Source: Salinimonas profundi (GTDB lineage: Bacteria; Pseudomonadota; Gammaproteobacteria; Enterobacterales; Alteromonadaceae). From it: a DNA stretch of 64,000 nt. The notes under the pieces are model-generated. The model was not told the DNA's origin and searched no databases. It saw only the letters and a program-made list of their open reading frames with translations. Positions within the stretch are counted from its first letter, which is position 1, and each line of letters starts with the position of its first letter. The position numbers and the translations under genes are program-made. Where the stretch lies: contig NZ_JABBXD010000001.1 in the NCBI RefSeq assembly GCF_014750655.1, positions 605,102 through 669,101 of the forward strand, read 5' to 3'. Of this stretch, positions 18,912-29,372 are shown piece by piece.

Positions 18912-19445
18912 ATGAAACGCGCACATTTTCTATCAGGTTTTTTAGTTTTAAACGCCGCAGTGGCACCTGAGGCGTTCGCCGAGGTTACAGAAGTCTCTGA
19001 GCATGGCTTTGTCATCAGAAACTCATTTGTAACACGTCAGCCTGCAGATACGGTGTGGTTATCGCTGATTAATGATGTCGATAACTGGTGGCCTAAAGAT
19101 CATAGCTGGTGGGAGGGCACGTTTTCTATCAATGCAACCGCAGGCGGCTGTTTCTGCGAAAGAAAAAATAACAAAAGTGCCGAACACATGCGGGTAAGCT
19201 ATGTCGATCCGCCCGTTTCACTGGTGATGACAGGCGGCTTAGGCCCCCTGCAGTCGATGGGTGTATATGGTGCGCTAAACTGGCAGATAACCCCTGATGA
19301 CGGTCAGACAAGGGTGACACTTACCTACCAGGCACAGGGCTATCTGCCATCGGGTTTTAAACAACTGGCCCCGGTGGTGGATCAGGTCCAGGCGGGTCAG
19401 CTGGCGCGTTTGCACGCCTGGCTACGTCAAACTTATCCTGACTAA
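18912..19445 (+). CDS. Exported SRPBCC (polyketide cyclase/START-like) protein
   Basis: 177 residues. It has a signal-peptide-like start (1-23, cleavage after FA), then a SRPBCC fold pattern: a N-terminal strand FVTRQPADTVWLSLIND, the tryptophan-rich VDNWWPKDHSWW, a central GGCFCERK, and a C-terminal helix ending LHAWLRQTYP. SRPBCC domains bind hydrophobic ligands; the ligand here is unknown. AGGATAACGCT precedes the ATG. It is divergent from the Lon-like gene and lies upstream of leuS. Confidence 0.75.
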   Translation: MKRAHFLSGFLVLNAAVAPEAFAEVTEVSEHGFVIRNSFVTRQPADTVWLSLINDVDNWWPKDHSWWEGTFSINATAGGCFCERKNNKSAEHMRVSYVDPPVSLVMTGGLGPLQSMGVYGALNWQITPDDGQTRVTLTYQAQGYLPSGFKQLAPVVDQVQAGQLARLHAWLRQTYPD

Positions 19446-19557
19446 GCATAGTTTGGACAGAAAAACCCGTGGCGGCTATTGTGGGGCGGCGGGCCCCTGG
19501 GGTATTCTATGCCGCTAATTATTTCTACCTACAACCAACGCGGAATTTTCGATTTTC

Positions 19558-22161
19558 ATGGCCGAAAAACAGTATAACCCGAAAGAGATTGAGCAACAGG
19601 TTCAGCAGTACTGGCAAGAAAACCAGTCTTTTAAAGCAACTGAGAATCCCGACCAGGAAAAATTTTATTGTCTGTCGATGTTCCCGTATCCCAGTGGCCG
19701 ACTCCATATGGGACACGTGCGCAATTATACCATCGGCGACGTCATCAGCCGCTTTCAGCGTATGCAGGGCAAAAACGTGCTACAGCCTATGGGCTGGGAT
19801 GCGTTTGGCTTACCCGCCGAGAATGCCGCCATTAATAATAAAACCGCGCCGGCAAAATGGACTTATGCCAATATTGACTATATGAAAGGTCAATTGGCGT
19901 CTCTGGGATTTGGCTACGACTGGGATCGTGAGGTCACGACCTGTAAAGCAGATTACTACCGTTGGGAACAGTGGTTCTTCACCCGTCTATACGAAAAAGG
20001 CCTGGTGTACAAAAAAAATGCCACAGTCAACTGGGATCCGGTTGATCAAACCGTGCTCGCTAATGAACAGGTGGTGGACGGACGTGGTTGGCGCTCAGGC
20101 GCCCTGGTCGAACAAAAAGAAATTCCGCAATGGTTTATTAAAATTACTGATTATGCTGAAGAGCTGTTGACCGACCTGGAACAACTTGATGAGTGGCCGG
20201 AGCAGGTTCGTGCCATGCAGGCAAATTGGATCGGCCGTTCTGAAGGTGTGGAGATAACTTTTGATCTGGAAAAGCCGGACACTGAGCTTTCAGCGTTGGA
20301 CGTTTACACGACCCGCCCAGATACACTTTTTGGTGTGACCTACGTAGGTATTGCCGCACAACACCCTCTTGCTGAAAAAGCCGCAGCCACCAATGACGCT
20401 GCCGCACGCTTTATTGAAGAATGCAAAAACACTAAGGTTGCCGAAGCAGAATTGGCGACCATGGATAAAAAGGGTTGTGCCACCGGATTTTATGTCATTC
20501 ATCCTTTAACCAAAGAAAAACTGCCTGTATGGATTGCTAACTTTGTTCTGATGGATTACGGCTCCGGCGCTGTAATGGCGGTTCCGGGGCACGACCAGCG
20601 CGACTGGGAGTTTGCTACCAAGTACGATTTGCCCATCAAACAGGTGGTCGAACCCGCTGATGAAACAGACAGCCAATGCGATCTTAGCCAAAGCGCCTAC
20701 ACCGAAAAAGGTAAATTAATCAATTCTGGTGGCTTCAGCGGGCTGGCGTTTGAAGACGCTTTCGACCAGATAGCTGCTGAATTAGCCAGCCTGGGGCATG
20801 GCAAAAAGAAGGTGAATTACCGGCTACGGGATTGGGGTGTCAGCAGACAGCGCTACTGGGGCTCTCCCATCCCGATGCTGAACCTGGAAAATGGTGAATC
20901 GGTACCTGTTCCGGCAGAAGATTTACCGGTCAGACTGCCTGAAGATGTTGAGATGGATGGCGTCACATCACCGATAAAATCGGATCCTACCTGGGCCTCC
21001 ACAACGTACCAGGGCCAGCCTGCTACCCGGGAAACAGATACCTTTGACACCTTTATGGAGTCATCCTGGTACTATGCGCGCTACAGTTGCGCGCAAAATC
21101 AGGACGCTATGCTGAATCCTGAACAGGCTAATTACTGGTTGCCTGTAGATCAGTATATTGGTGGTATCGAACATGCAATTTTGCACCTGCTCTATTCACG
21201 TTTTTTCCATAAGCTGCTGCGCGATGAAGGTCTGGTTAAATCTGACGAGCCCTTCAAACGCCTGTTATGTCAGGGAATGGTGCTGGCAGACTCTTACTAC
21301 AGTGAAGATGAAGTGGGCAAAAAGACCTGGCATGCTCCTTCTGATGTGTCCGTTGAGAAGGATGATAAAGGCCGGATAACCAAAGCCTGGTTAACCACAA
21401 CCGGTGAGACTGTCACTCATGGTGGCATGACTAAAATGTCAAAGTCTAAGAACAACGGCATCGATCCTCAACAGGTTATTGACCAGTATGGTGCTGATAC
21501 CGTGCGTTTGTTTACTATGTTTGCAGCGCCGCCGGAACAAACCCTTGAGTGGATTGATTCAGGTGTTGAAGGTGCAAACCGCTTTTTACGTCGTGTGTGG
21601 AAGCTGGTACAGGACCACCTGGTACATACCGATGTACCTGATATCGATACATCAGCGCTAACCAAAGCGCAGAAAGATTTGCGCAGAGAAGTGCATCGTA
21701 CTATCGAAAAAGTTACTGATGACCTGGGTCGTCGTCAGACATTTAACACGGCGGTGGCGGCTGTTATGGAGCTTTTGAATCACCTGCAAAAAGCGCCGGC
21801 AGATGATGCGCAGGATAAAGCCATTATGCGCGAGGCGATTACAGCGTTACTGCAGCTTCTTAACCCTATTACGCCACACATCTGCCATGATTTATGGCTG
21901 CAGTTAGGTCATACCCAGCCGGTAGAACAGTCCGGCTGGCCGGTGGTCGATAAAGATGCGCTGGTTGAGGATGAAAAGCTGATCATCGTTCAGGTGAATG
22001 GCAAGTTGCGGGCGAAAATTACGGTCAGTGCTTCAGCCAGTAAGGATGAGGTAGAGACAGCCGCAGTCTCGCATTCCAATGTTCAGCAGTTTACTGACGG
22101 CAAGACGATCAGAAAGGTGATTGTCGTACCGGGTAAGCTGGTCAACATTGTCGCTAACTGA
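19558..22161 (+). CDS. leuS: Leucyl-tRNA synthetase
   Basis: 867 residues, class I synthetase charging tRNA-Leu. It shows the HIGH-type motif [14 protein letters not shown], the CP1 editing site TTRPDTLFG, and KMSKSKNN near residue 625. A C-terminal anticodon-binding domain completes it. It heads the conserved leuS-lptE-holA-nadD run; its TGA overlaps the lptE ATG by one base (TGATG). Confidence 0.98.
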   Translation: MAEKQYNPKEIEQQVQQYWQENQSFKATENPDQEKFYCLSMFPYPSGRLHMGHVRNYTIGDVISRFQRMQGKNVLQPMGWDAFGLPAENAAINNKTAPAKWTYANIDYMKGQLASLGFGYDWDREVTTCKADYYRWEQWFFTRLYEKGLVYKKNATVNWDPVDQTVLANEQVVDGRGWRSGALVEQKEIPQWFIKITDYAEELLTDLEQLDEWPEQVRAMQANWIGRSEGVEITFDLEKPDTELSALDVYTTRPDTLFGVTYVGIAAQHPLAEKAAATNDAAARFIEECKNTKVAEAELATMDKKGCATGFYVIHPLTKEKLPVWIANFVLMDYGSGAVMAVPGHDQRDWEFATKYDLPIKQVVEPADETDSQCDLSQSAYTEKGKLINSGGFSGLAFEDAFDQIAAELASLGHGKKKVNYRLRDWGVSRQRYWGSPIPMLNLENGESVPVPAEDLPVRLPEDVEMDGVTSPIKSDPTWASTTYQGQPATRETDTFDTFMESSWYYARYSCAQNQDAMLNPEQANYWLPVDQYIGGIEHAILHLLYSRFFHKLLRDEGLVKSDEPFKRLLCQGMVLADSYYSEDEVGKKTWHAPSDVSVEKDDKGRITKAWLTTTGETVTHGGMTKMSKSKNNGIDPQQVIDQYGADTVRLFTMFAAPPEQTLEWIDSGVEGANRFLRRVWKLVQDHLVHTDVPDIDTSALTKAQKDLRREVHRTIEKVTDDLGRRQTFNTAVAAVMELLNHLQKAPADDAQDKAIMREAITALLQLLNPITPHICHDLWLQLGHTQPVEQSGWPVVDKDALVEDEKLIIVQVNGKLRAKITVSASASKDEVETAAVSHSNVQQFTDGKTIRKVIVVPGKLVNIVAN

Positions 22162-22676
22162 TGCCATTCATGCGCAGTGCGATTATGCTGATAACAACCT
22201 GCCTGGTCATGGCAGGTTGTGGTTTTCACTTGCGGGGATCTCAGACACTTCCTCCTGACATCAATGCCGTGGCATCAACTTCCGTCGTTGCCCATTCACT
22301 ATTAAAACGTGAACTTGATGAACGACTGAGCGTCTATGAAATTCCGCGAAAACCCTTTGACGCGGTGACGCGCGAAGATATGAACGACACCGTCATTATA
22401 AGGTTACTTCCTGAGACTATTGAGCGACGACTGCTGTCAGTATTTTCTACCGGCCAGGTTGCTGAATATGAGCTCATCTATGGCGTAAATTATCTGGTGA
22501 CCTTTCCCGGGCATGATCCCATAAAAGCGTATTTTGAAATAATGCGAGATTATCAGGATGATCCGGACAAAGTGCTGGCCAAGTCCAGAGAACTTGACCT
22601 GGTAGTCAGCGAAATGCGTAAAGAAGCAGCGGACAGAATCATCCGCCGACTGGCTTTACAGGCCAGCGAGCTGTAG
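22161..22676 (+). CDS. lptE: LPS-assembly lipoprotein LptE
   Basis: 171 residues. An outer-membrane lipoprotein that plugs the LptD barrel for LPS export. The signal peptide ends in the lipobox VMAGC (Cys near residue 20), followed by the family-typical GFHLRGS. The start overlaps the leuS stop by one base, giving translational coupling, and holA follows after 8 bases. Confidence 0.96.
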   Translation: MPFMRSAIMLITTCLVMAGCGFHLRGSQTLPPDINAVASTSVVAHSLLKRELDERLSVYEIPRKPFDAVTREDMNDTVIIRLLPETIERRLLSVFSTGQVAEYELIYGVNYLVTFPGHDPIKAYFEIMRDYQDDPDKVLAKSRELDLVVSEMRKEAADRIIRRLALQASEL

Positions 22677-22684
22677 ACCTGATT

Positions 22685-23707
22685 ATGCAGGTATATCCAA
22701 ATCGCTTCGAGAGCGAAATTGCCGGGTCACTTAAACCCTGCTATATGCTCTTTGGTGATGAGCCACACCAGAAACTCAGCATGCTACAGTCTGTTCGGCG
22801 ACACGCCCGCGAACAAGGATTTGATGAGCGTACGGTGCTGGTTGCCGATAAAGATTTCAGCTGGTCACAACTGATTGAGGCCACGCAAACACTGTCATTG
22901 TTTTCAACTGCCCAGATTATCGAGTTGGAGCTTCCAACCGGTAAACCTGGCACCGAAGGCAGTAAAGTTTTGCAGGATATCGCCCCGACGCTCGGCCAGG
23001 ATGTGTTGTTGGTAATTCACGGTCCGAAAATCGGCAAAGATGTACAGCGGGCTAAATGGTTCAAAGTCCTGGATGACATCGGCGTTTTTTCCCTTGCCTA
23101 CCCCCTTGAAGGCAAACATCTGGATACTTGGCTTAATCAGACGCTAAAAGCATTTTCCTTATCAGCGGACGCTGACGTAATTCAATTGATTGCGGAATTT
23201 ACCGAAGGCAACATGTTGGCTGCCTATCAGGAAATTGAAAAGCTTGCGCTGGTTTATCAGGGCCAGCATGTGGATCGTCATCAGGTAGAGGCGATCATTG
23301 TTGACCAGTCGCGCTTCAATGTATTCCAGCTGGTTGATGTCATGCTAAGCGGTGATCAACAGCGCTGTGTGAAGATGCTGTATCGTCTGGAAAGTGAAGG
23401 TATTGAGCCAACCATCGTGTTGTGGGCCCTTGCCCGGGAGTGGCAGCTGTTATGGAAACTGAAACAAATGCTCAACCGGCATGAAACCATTCAATGGCAG
23501 CGTCATGGGATCTGGCGTAACCGGCAGGCAGGTTATCAGGCTGCGCTGTCGCGCTTGTCGATGACGTCACTGGCTGCATTGCGTGATCAGTTGCGCGACG
23601 CTGATATTGCCTTTAAGCAAAATCAGGTTGTCAGGCCCTACGTTAAGCTGTGTCACCTGACATTATTGTTTATGGGCATGCCCGCCACGCTATCACTGGG
23701 TGTCTGA
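22685..23707 (+). CDS. holA: DNA polymerase III delta subunit
   Basis: 340 residues. The clamp-loader wrench that opens the beta ring. It shows YMLFGDEPHQKL near the N-terminus, an AAA+-like fold lacking a P-loop, and the central EFTEGNMLAAYQEIEKLAL typical of HolA. Its TGA overlaps the nadD ATG (TGATG). Confidence 0.96.
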   Translation: MQVYPNRFESEIAGSLKPCYMLFGDEPHQKLSMLQSVRRHAREQGFDERTVLVADKDFSWSQLIEATQTLSLFSTAQIIELELPTGKPGTEGSKVLQDIAPTLGQDVLLVIHGPKIGKDVQRAKWFKVLDDIGVFSLAYPLEGKHLDTWLNQTLKAFSLSADADVIQLIAEFTEGNMLAAYQEIEKLALVYQGQHVDRHQVEAIIVDQSRFNVFQLVDVMLSGDQQRCVKMLYRLESEGIEPTIVLWALAREWQLLWKLKQMLNRHETIQWQRHGIWRNRQAGYQAALSRLSMTSLAALRDQLRDADIAFKQNQVVRPYVKLCHLTLLFMGMPATLSLGV

Positions 23708-24357
23708 TGGACGCTTCTGTGATATGCCTGCTTGGTGGCACCTTTAATCCGCCACATGAAGGACATGTTAAGGCCGCACTGGATGTAGCCTGTGAAATTC
23801 ATGCGCCTTCGGTCGGGCTTATGCCATGTCGCATGCCGCCCCATAAAGAAACAGAGGGCGTCTGTGAAAAACACCGGGTAGAAATGACCCGGCGTGCCAC
23901 CCACAATCACCCGACGCTTTATACCGAATTAGCGGAGCTGGCGCTCGACGAGCCGTCATATACGGTAAAGACCCTCCAACATTTGCGTAAAGAGAATGCA
24001 CAATCGTCGATTATTTTTGTGATGGGTGAAGATTCATGGCATTCGTTGACCAGTTGGTTCAATTGGCAGCAATTACTTGATCTTGCGCACATTGTTGTTA
24101 TGCGACGTCAAACGACAGAAAAAAAGTTAGCACCTGCGCTTGTAAAGATAAAATCAGACCATAAAATATGCGACCCGGCTAAGCTTTACCAGCAACCGGC
24201 TGGCTTTATCTATTTTGCCGAAACCCAACTGCAGCCGATTTCCTCTTCGCAACTCAGAGCAGCGTTGAGACAATCTTCATCCCATTCATCGTGGCTTGAT
24301 GACTGGTTGCATCCATCTGTACTACACTACATAAGAGAGAATAGACTGTATGTCTGA
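23707..24357 (+). CDS. nadD: Nicotinate-nucleotide adenylyltransferase
   Basis: 216 residues from the chosen ATG. It transfers AMP to nicotinate mononucleotide in NAD synthesis. The nucleotidyltransferase signature LLGGTFNPPHEGH is at the N-terminus and the second motif ISSSQLRAALR near the C-terminus. The ATG at 23707 overlaps the holA stop; an upstream in-frame start inside holA would add 19 residues before the conserved start and is unlikely. It overlaps rsfS by 8 bases. Confidence 0.96.
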   Translation: MDASVICLLGGTFNPPHEGHVKAALDVACEIHAPSVGLMPCRMPPHKETEGVCEKHRVEMTRRATHNHPTLYTELAELALDEPSYTVKTLQHLRKENAQSSIIFVMGEDSWHSLTSWFNWQQLLDLAHIVVMRRQTTEKKLAPALVKIKSDHKICDPAKLYQQPAGFIYFAETQLQPISSSQLRAALRQSSSHSSWLDDWLHPSVLHYIRENRLYV

Positions 24358-24700
24358 TACCGCACCGTCACGGGGAGAACCTTTGCAGAACACAGAATTA
24401 AAACAGTTTGTGGTCGATAAAATCGACGACATGAAAGGCCGGGACATTATTGAAGTTGATGTCGAAGGTAAATCTAACGTCACCGATACAATGATTATTT
24501 GTTCGGGTAACTCTAAACGTCATGTTATGGCTATTGCGGATAATCTTCTTGTTGAAGCCAAGCACGCTGGCCACCCCCCGCTTAGTGTTGAAGGCAAGGA
24601 TACCGGAGACTGGGTATTGGTTGATCTTGGCGAAATCATCGTGCATGTTATGCAGGATGAAACGCGGGATTTCTACCAACTCGAAAAGTTGTGGGCGTAA
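24350..24700 (+). CDS. rsfS: Ribosomal silencing factor RsfS
   Basis: 116 residues. It binds L14 on the 50S subunit and blocks subunit joining in stationary phase. The conserved stretch VVDKIDDMKGRDII and the C-terminal DLGEIIVHVMQDETRDFYQLEKLW are clear. The first ATG overlaps nadD. A TTG at 24383, five bases after GGGGAG, gives an N-terminus that lines up with the E. coli protein and may be the real or a second start. Confidence 0.96.
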   Translation: MSDTAPSRGEPLQNTELKQFVVDKIDDMKGRDIIEVDVEGKSNVTDTMIICSGNSKRHVMAIADNLLVEAKHAGHPPLSVEGKDTGDWVLVDLGEIIVHVMQDETRDFYQLEKLWA

Positions 24701-24771
24701 ATTAACCACTGATACAGCCTGACATGTCTGATAGAGCAGGATGTAGATTAGAATAATAAGAGAGTGGCGCT

Positions 24772-25242
24772 GTGCGAATTCAAATAGTGGCTGTGGGCAC
24801 AAAAATGCCCGACTGGGTAAGTACCGGAGTAGAAACTTTCCTTAGCCGCTTTCCTACCGATATGCCCGTTTACTTTACTGAAATCGCTGCTGGCAAGCGC
24901 GGTAAAAACGCAGACATCAAGCGTATTTTACAAAAAGAAGGTCAGGCGACATTAGCAGCCATCCCGAAAAGTAATCGCATTGTCACGCTTGAAGTTAATG
25001 GTTGCCCCTGGGATACCCCTAATCTAGCCAGTCAGCTTGATAACTGGAAGATGGATGGCCGCGATGTCTCGCTTCTTATCGGCGGGCCTGAAGGGCTTGC
25101 GCCGGAATGTTTGCGTGTTTCAGAACAGCGCTGGTCACTGTCTCCACTGACCCTGCCCCATCCCCTGGTTCGAATCATCGTGGCTGAAAGCTTATATCGG
25201 GCCTGGTCCGTTACACAAAATCACCCCTATCATAGAGAGTAA
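24772..25242 (+). CDS. rlmH: 23S rRNA pseudouridine-1915 N3-methyltransferase RlmH
   Basis: 156 residues, SPOUT family. It methylates pseudouridine 1915 on assembled 70S ribosomes. It has [13 protein letters not shown] at the start, the SAM-binding [14 protein letters not shown] and the C-terminal [14 protein letters not shown]...LYRAWS with HPYHRE at the end. The start codon is GTG at 24772. It follows rsfS and precedes mrdA by 5 bases. Confidence 0.97.
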   Translation: MRIQIVAVGTKMPDWVSTGVETFLSRFPTDMPVYFTEIAAGKRGKNADIKRILQKEGQATLAAIPKSNRIVTLEVNGCPWDTPNLASQLDNWKMDGRDVSLLIGGPEGLAPECLRVSEQRWSLSPLTLPHPLVRIIVAESLYRAWSVTQNHPYHRE

Positions 25243-25247
25243 ACCGA

Positions 25248-27155
25248 TTGGCTCGTAAACGTCAGCATATTCGCGATCACAGTGCAGAGGCCAACCTGTT
25301 TGCCCGGCGCTGTGCTATTGCACTGTTGATCGTAATTGGAATGCTGGGCGTGGTCGTCAGCAATCTGTACAGCCTGCAAATCAGTCAGTTTGAAGACTAT
25401 CAAACGCGGTCAAACGGAAACCGGATAAAAGTGTTGCCGGTAGCCCCTAACCGCGGTCTGATTTACGACAAAAACGGTGTACTGCTGGCGGAGAACCGTC
25501 CGGTTTTCAGTCTTGAGGTTATTCCTGAACAGATAGATGACCTGGCCTCCACCATCGCAGACTTGTCTGCCCTGATGAATATCAGCCAGGAGGAGCAGGA
25601 TGATTTTTTCAACACTCTGAAAAGCCAGCGACGCTTTAAACCGGTTGCGCTGAAATCACAGTTGAGTGAACAGGAGGTGGCCAAGTTTTCCGCCCACCAG
25701 CATCAGTATCCTGGCGTATCAATTGAAGCGCGCTTGTCCCGCTATTATCCTTATGGCGATACGCTGACACATATCCTGGGTTACGTTGCCAAAATTAATA
25801 AAACTGATTTACAGAAAATTGTCGAGGCCGGCCAGGAAGCCAACTATGCGGCCACCCACGATATCGGTAAGCTGGGTATCGAAAAGTTTCATGAAGATCT
25901 TTTACACGGAGAAGTGGGTTACCAGCAAGTGGAGGTAAACAGTCAGGGTCGCATTATCAGAACTCTGGATGTCGATCCGCCGGTACCGGGTAAAGACATT
26001 GTACTGAATATTGACCTACAGCTGCAGATGGCCGTGCAGAAGACGCTGGAAAATCAACGTGGCACCGTGGTTGTGTCAGACCCGCACACTGGCGGACTAC
26101 TGGCAATGTACTCCAGTCCAAGTTACGACCCCAATTTGTTTGTGCACGGCATCAGCCGGGCCAACTATGCCGCGCTGCTCAATTCGCCTGACCGACCGCT
26201 GATCAACCGGGCCACTCAGGGGCAGTACCCGCCTGCCTCCACCATTAAGCCTCACCTGGCGTTGATTGGACTGGACTCTCAGACCATAGATAAAGGCTAT
26301 ACAATCAACGATACCGGTCGATTCCGACTGCCTAACGTCTCCCATGTCTGGCGTGACTGGAAACGTTGGGGACATGGCAAGGTCAATGTCAGTAAGGCGA
26401 TTGAAGTATCCTGTGATACGTTTTATTACGATCTGGCCTATAAACTGGGGATCGATAAAATCAGTGCCGCGATGACCGACTTTGGTTTTGGTGACTATAC
26501 CGGTATCGATCTGTATGAAGAGTCTGATGGAAATATGCCCAGCCGGGGCTGGAAAAGGGCCCGCTTTAATCAGCCATGGTATATCGGCGACACCATCCCT
26601 GTTGGTATCGGACAAAGTTTCTGGACGGCTACACCAGTGCAGCTTAATCAATCCATCAATACATTGATAAATCGTGGTACACGCTTTGTGCCTCAATTAC
26701 TGCACGGCTATATGCAGGACAATGGCGAGGTGATTGCTGAGCCGCCAAAAACGCTTCGGCCGTTTTTAGTACAGCAGGACAAAAACTGGGACATCGTGTT
26801 AAATGCCATGTGGAAGGTGGTCAATGGTGAGGAAGGGACCGCGCGACACGCCTTCGACGACGTGCCCTATATCTCAGCGGGTAAAACCGGAACCGCACAA
26901 CTTTTTTCTATTGGTCAGAACGAGTCTTACGAAGAAGACGAGGTTGCTGAGCATCTTCGGGACAATGCAATGTACGTCGGGTTTGCCCCTTTCCAGGACC
27001 CTGAAGTGTCAGTAACGGTGGTAATTGAAAATGCCGGTGGCGGCAGTTCCAACGCCGCCCCGGTGGCGCGACAGGTCATGGATTACTACTTTGAAAATAT
27101 CTCAACAACCCGCCTGCCGGAGGATGAAAGTCAGACCCAGGATGCAGCACCATGA
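25248..27155 (+). CDS. mrdA: Penicillin-binding protein 2 (elongasome transpeptidase)
   Basis: 635 residues, the class B PBP for lateral wall growth. It has a cytoplasmic start rich in Arg, a TM anchor near residues 22-42, the pedestal domain, and the transpeptidase motifs PPASTIKPH (catalytic Ser), SCDTFYYD (SxN-type) and KTGTAQ. The start is TTG at 25248, with AGAGAG about 9 bases upstream. The stop overlaps mrdB by four bases (ATGA). Confidence 0.98.
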   Translation: MARKRQHIRDHSAEANLFARRCAIALLIVIGMLGVVVSNLYSLQISQFEDYQTRSNGNRIKVLPVAPNRGLIYDKNGVLLAENRPVFSLEVIPEQIDDLASTIADLSALMNISQEEQDDFFNTLKSQRRFKPVALKSQLSEQEVAKFSAHQHQYPGVSIEARLSRYYPYGDTLTHILGYVAKINKTDLQKIVEAGQEANYAATHDIGKLGIEKFHEDLLHGEVGYQQVEVNSQGRIIRTLDVDPPVPGKDIVLNIDLQLQMAVQKTLENQRGTVVVSDPHTGGLLAMYSSPSYDPNLFVHGISRANYAALLNSPDRPLINRATQGQYPPASTIKPHLALIGLDSQTIDKGYTINDTGRFRLPNVSHVWRDWKRWGHGKVNVSKAIEVSCDTFYYDLAYKLGIDKISAAMTDFGFGDYTGIDLYEESDGNMPSRGWKRARFNQPWYIGDTIPVGIGQSFWTATPVQLNQSINTLINRGTRFVPQLLHGYMQDNGEVIAEPPKTLRPFLVQQDKNWDIVLNAMWKVVNGEEGTARHAFDDVPYISAGKTGTAQLFSIGQNESYEEDEVAEHLRDNAMYVGFAPFQDPEVSVTVVIENAGGGSSNAAPVARQVMDYYFENISTTRLPEDESQTQDAAP

Positions 27156-28273
27156 AGCAAAAACGCGCAACGCTGAACACCAACGCCCCACGGTTTCTGG
27201 AACGTTTTCACATCGACGTCATACTACTGATGGGCCTGCTCACCTTAATGGCAGTAGGAATGGTCACCCTTTACTCTGCCTCAGGACAGGATATTGCTCA
27301 GATGGAACGTCAGCTTGCCCGCCTTGCCGTAGGCCTGGGGGTTATGCTGTTTATGGCACAGATACCGCCGATGGCCTATCGACGTTTATCAACCTATGCC
27401 TATATAGCCGGACTGCTGATGTTGGTAGCTGTCTTACTGTTCGGTGACATGGGCAAAGGTGCACAGCGCTGGCTGGACCTGAAAGTGATTCGTTTTCAGC
27501 CTTCTGAACTTATGAAGCTGGCAGTGCCCATGATGGTGGCCTGGTATATCAGTAAATTTACCCTGCCACCGCGAACCATCCATGTTGTGACCGGCTTCAC
27601 ACTGGTCGTTATTCCTACGGTTCTTATTGCCAAACAACCTGATTTGGGGACCTCATTACTGATTGCCAGTTCGGGGGTATTTGCAATATTTCTGGCCGGA
27701 ATGAGCTGGCGTCTTATTGGTATTGTCGCGGGGTTAGGCGGGGCTTTTTTGCCTGTCATGTGGTTCTTCCTGATGAAAGAATACCAAAAGCAACGGGTGT
27801 TAACGTTTCTCAACCCGGAAAGCGATCCCCTTGGAGCAGGCTACCACATCATCCAGTCTAAAATAGCCATTGGCTCTGGCGGTGCGCAGGGCAAAGGCTG
27901 GCTTCAGGGTACACAGTCTCAACTGGAGTTTTTACCCGAGCGTCATACCGATTTCATCTTTTCGGTTTTCAGCGAAGAATTTGGCCTGCTGGGTGTGATT
28001 GGTTTGCTGGCAATTTATGTTTTTATTATCTGCCGCGGGCTGATTATCGCCACACGGGCACAAGATGCGTACAGTAAATTACTGGCCGGCAGCATTACGC
28101 TGACCTTTTTTGTTTATGTTTTTGTCAACATGGGCATGGTATCAGGATTATTGCCAGTGGTAGGCGTTCCCCTGCCCCTGATCAGCTATGGTGGCACGTC
28201 TATGGTGACATTGATGGCAGGATTTGGCATTCTGATGGGAATAGGAACTCAGAAACGTTTTTTATCACGATGA
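27152..28273 (+). CDS. mrdB: Rod-shape SEDS glycosyltransferase RodA
   Basis: 373 residues with about ten TM helices. A peptidoglycan polymerase that works with PBP2. SEDS hallmarks are present: LGDMGKGAQRWLDL, QPSELMKLAVP, KQPDLGTSLL, and the C-terminal LPVVGVPLPLISYGGTSMV. It overlaps mrdA by four bases and rlpA by four bases. Confidence 0.98.
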   Translation: MKQKRATLNTNAPRFLERFHIDVILLMGLLTLMAVGMVTLYSASGQDIAQMERQLARLAVGLGVMLFMAQIPPMAYRRLSTYAYIAGLLMLVAVLLFGDMGKGAQRWLDLKVIRFQPSELMKLAVPMMVAWYISKFTLPPRTIHVVTGFTLVVIPTVLIAKQPDLGTSLLIASSGVFAIFLAGMSWRLIGIVAGLGGAFLPVMWFFLMKEYQKQRVLTFLNPESDPLGAGYHIIQSKIAIGSGGAQGKGWLQGTQSQLEFLPERHTDFIFSVFSEEFGLLGVIGLLAIYVFIICRGLIIATRAQDAYSKLLAGSITLTFFVYVFVNMGMVSGLLPVVGVPLPLISYGGTSMVTLMAGFGILMGIGTQKRFLSR

Positions 28274-29187
28274 TGAAGTCAGTATTACGTTTAACGGTAA
28301 TAGCCGGCGTCATAACGCTGGCCGCTTGTCAGGCACCGGGCCGATACGCTCAGAAGCAGGATTCTGAGCCTACCTTTGCGTATGAAGAGCCGCTCATGGA
28401 AGATATGATGCCTCGTTACGAGCCCTACCGCACCTTCAATTCCCGTCCTTATGAGGTGTTAGGTAAGCGCTATTATCCGTTGCAGACCGGTAAAGGGTAT
28501 GAGGAGGAAGGCCTGGCTTCCTGGTATGGTCAGAAATTTCATGGCCATCTGACCTCAAATGGCGAAGCGTACAATATGTTTATGATGACGGCGGCACACA
28601 AAACGCTGCCGCTACCAAGCTTTGTCAAAGTTACAAATCTGGCAAACGGCAAGACCGCCGTTGTCAGAGTTAATGACCGCGGGCCATTTCATGATAATCG
28701 CATCATCGATTTATCATATGCTGCAGCGAAGAAACTGGGCTATCAAAAACACGGTACAGCCCGGGTGAAGCTGGAAGTCATTCATTTCGACGAAGATAAT
28801 AATGTTACCGTAGGCAGTGCGCCCACCGTCTCTTACGAAGAATATGCCGGGCTTACGCCCTCCGAACCGGTAACAGTGACGGTGAATGCAGCCAAGAAGT
28901 TCAGTGTTGAAGAAACAGATGTGAAAGCCTCACCGGTTTTCGACAACACCGAAGGTGACAACGAAACATTCATACAGGTTGCCGCGTTAAGCGATCTGGA
29001 TAAAGCCAAGTCGGTATCGACCGTATTGTCTGCGCTGTATCAGGTTCCTACACAGATTCCGTTTATCGACGATATTTATAAATTGCGTCTCGGTCCTCTC
29101 AAAGATCGCTTTCAGGTGCAAATGTTATTGGAAGAGTTAAAAAATAACGGTTACCCGAATGCTTATACAGTACAGGGAACGTTATAA
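28270..29187 (+). CDS. rlpA: Septal-ring lytic transglycosylase lipoprotein RlpA
   Basis: 305 residues. The lipobox is LAACQ (Cys near residue 17). The double-psi beta-barrel domain starts at GLASWYGQKFHGHLTSNGE and includes VRVNDRGPFHDNRIIDLS with the active-site Asp. The last 75 residues are a SPOR domain that binds denuded septal glycan. It overlaps mrdB by four bases and ends the wall-elongation sub-operon. Confidence 0.96.
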   Translation: MMKSVLRLTVIAGVITLAACQAPGRYAQKQDSEPTFAYEEPLMEDMMPRYEPYRTFNSRPYEVLGKRYYPLQTGKGYEEEGLASWYGQKFHGHLTSNGEAYNMFMMTAAHKTLPLPSFVKVTNLANGKTAVVRVNDRGPFHDNRIIDLSYAAAKKLGYQKHGTARVKLEVIHFDEDNNVTVGSAPTVSYEEYAGLTPSEPVTVTVNAAKKFSVEETDVKASPVFDNTEGDNETFIQVAALSDLDKAKSVSTVLSALYQVPTQIPFIDDIYKLRLGPLKDRFQVQMLLEELKNNGYPNAYTVQGTL

Positions 29188-29372
29188 TTTTTTCGCCGGA
29201 TAGGGATGTTCCTTAGTTTAGCGTCTCAAATTGTGGCAGGAATATGGAAATCTGCAGTTTATGGTCGGAAAAAGATAAACTTTTACCCCGTAAACTAGTC
29301 CTATACCGGGGCTTGCGATAGAATCCTGCGCTAAGACCCAGTTAGCAACATCAACACGGTATTAAATAAATC

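Noticed and set aside
19469-19885. 138-codon frame overlapping the leuS start
   Set aside because: It overlaps the leuS catalytic region in another frame and has no recognisable domain.
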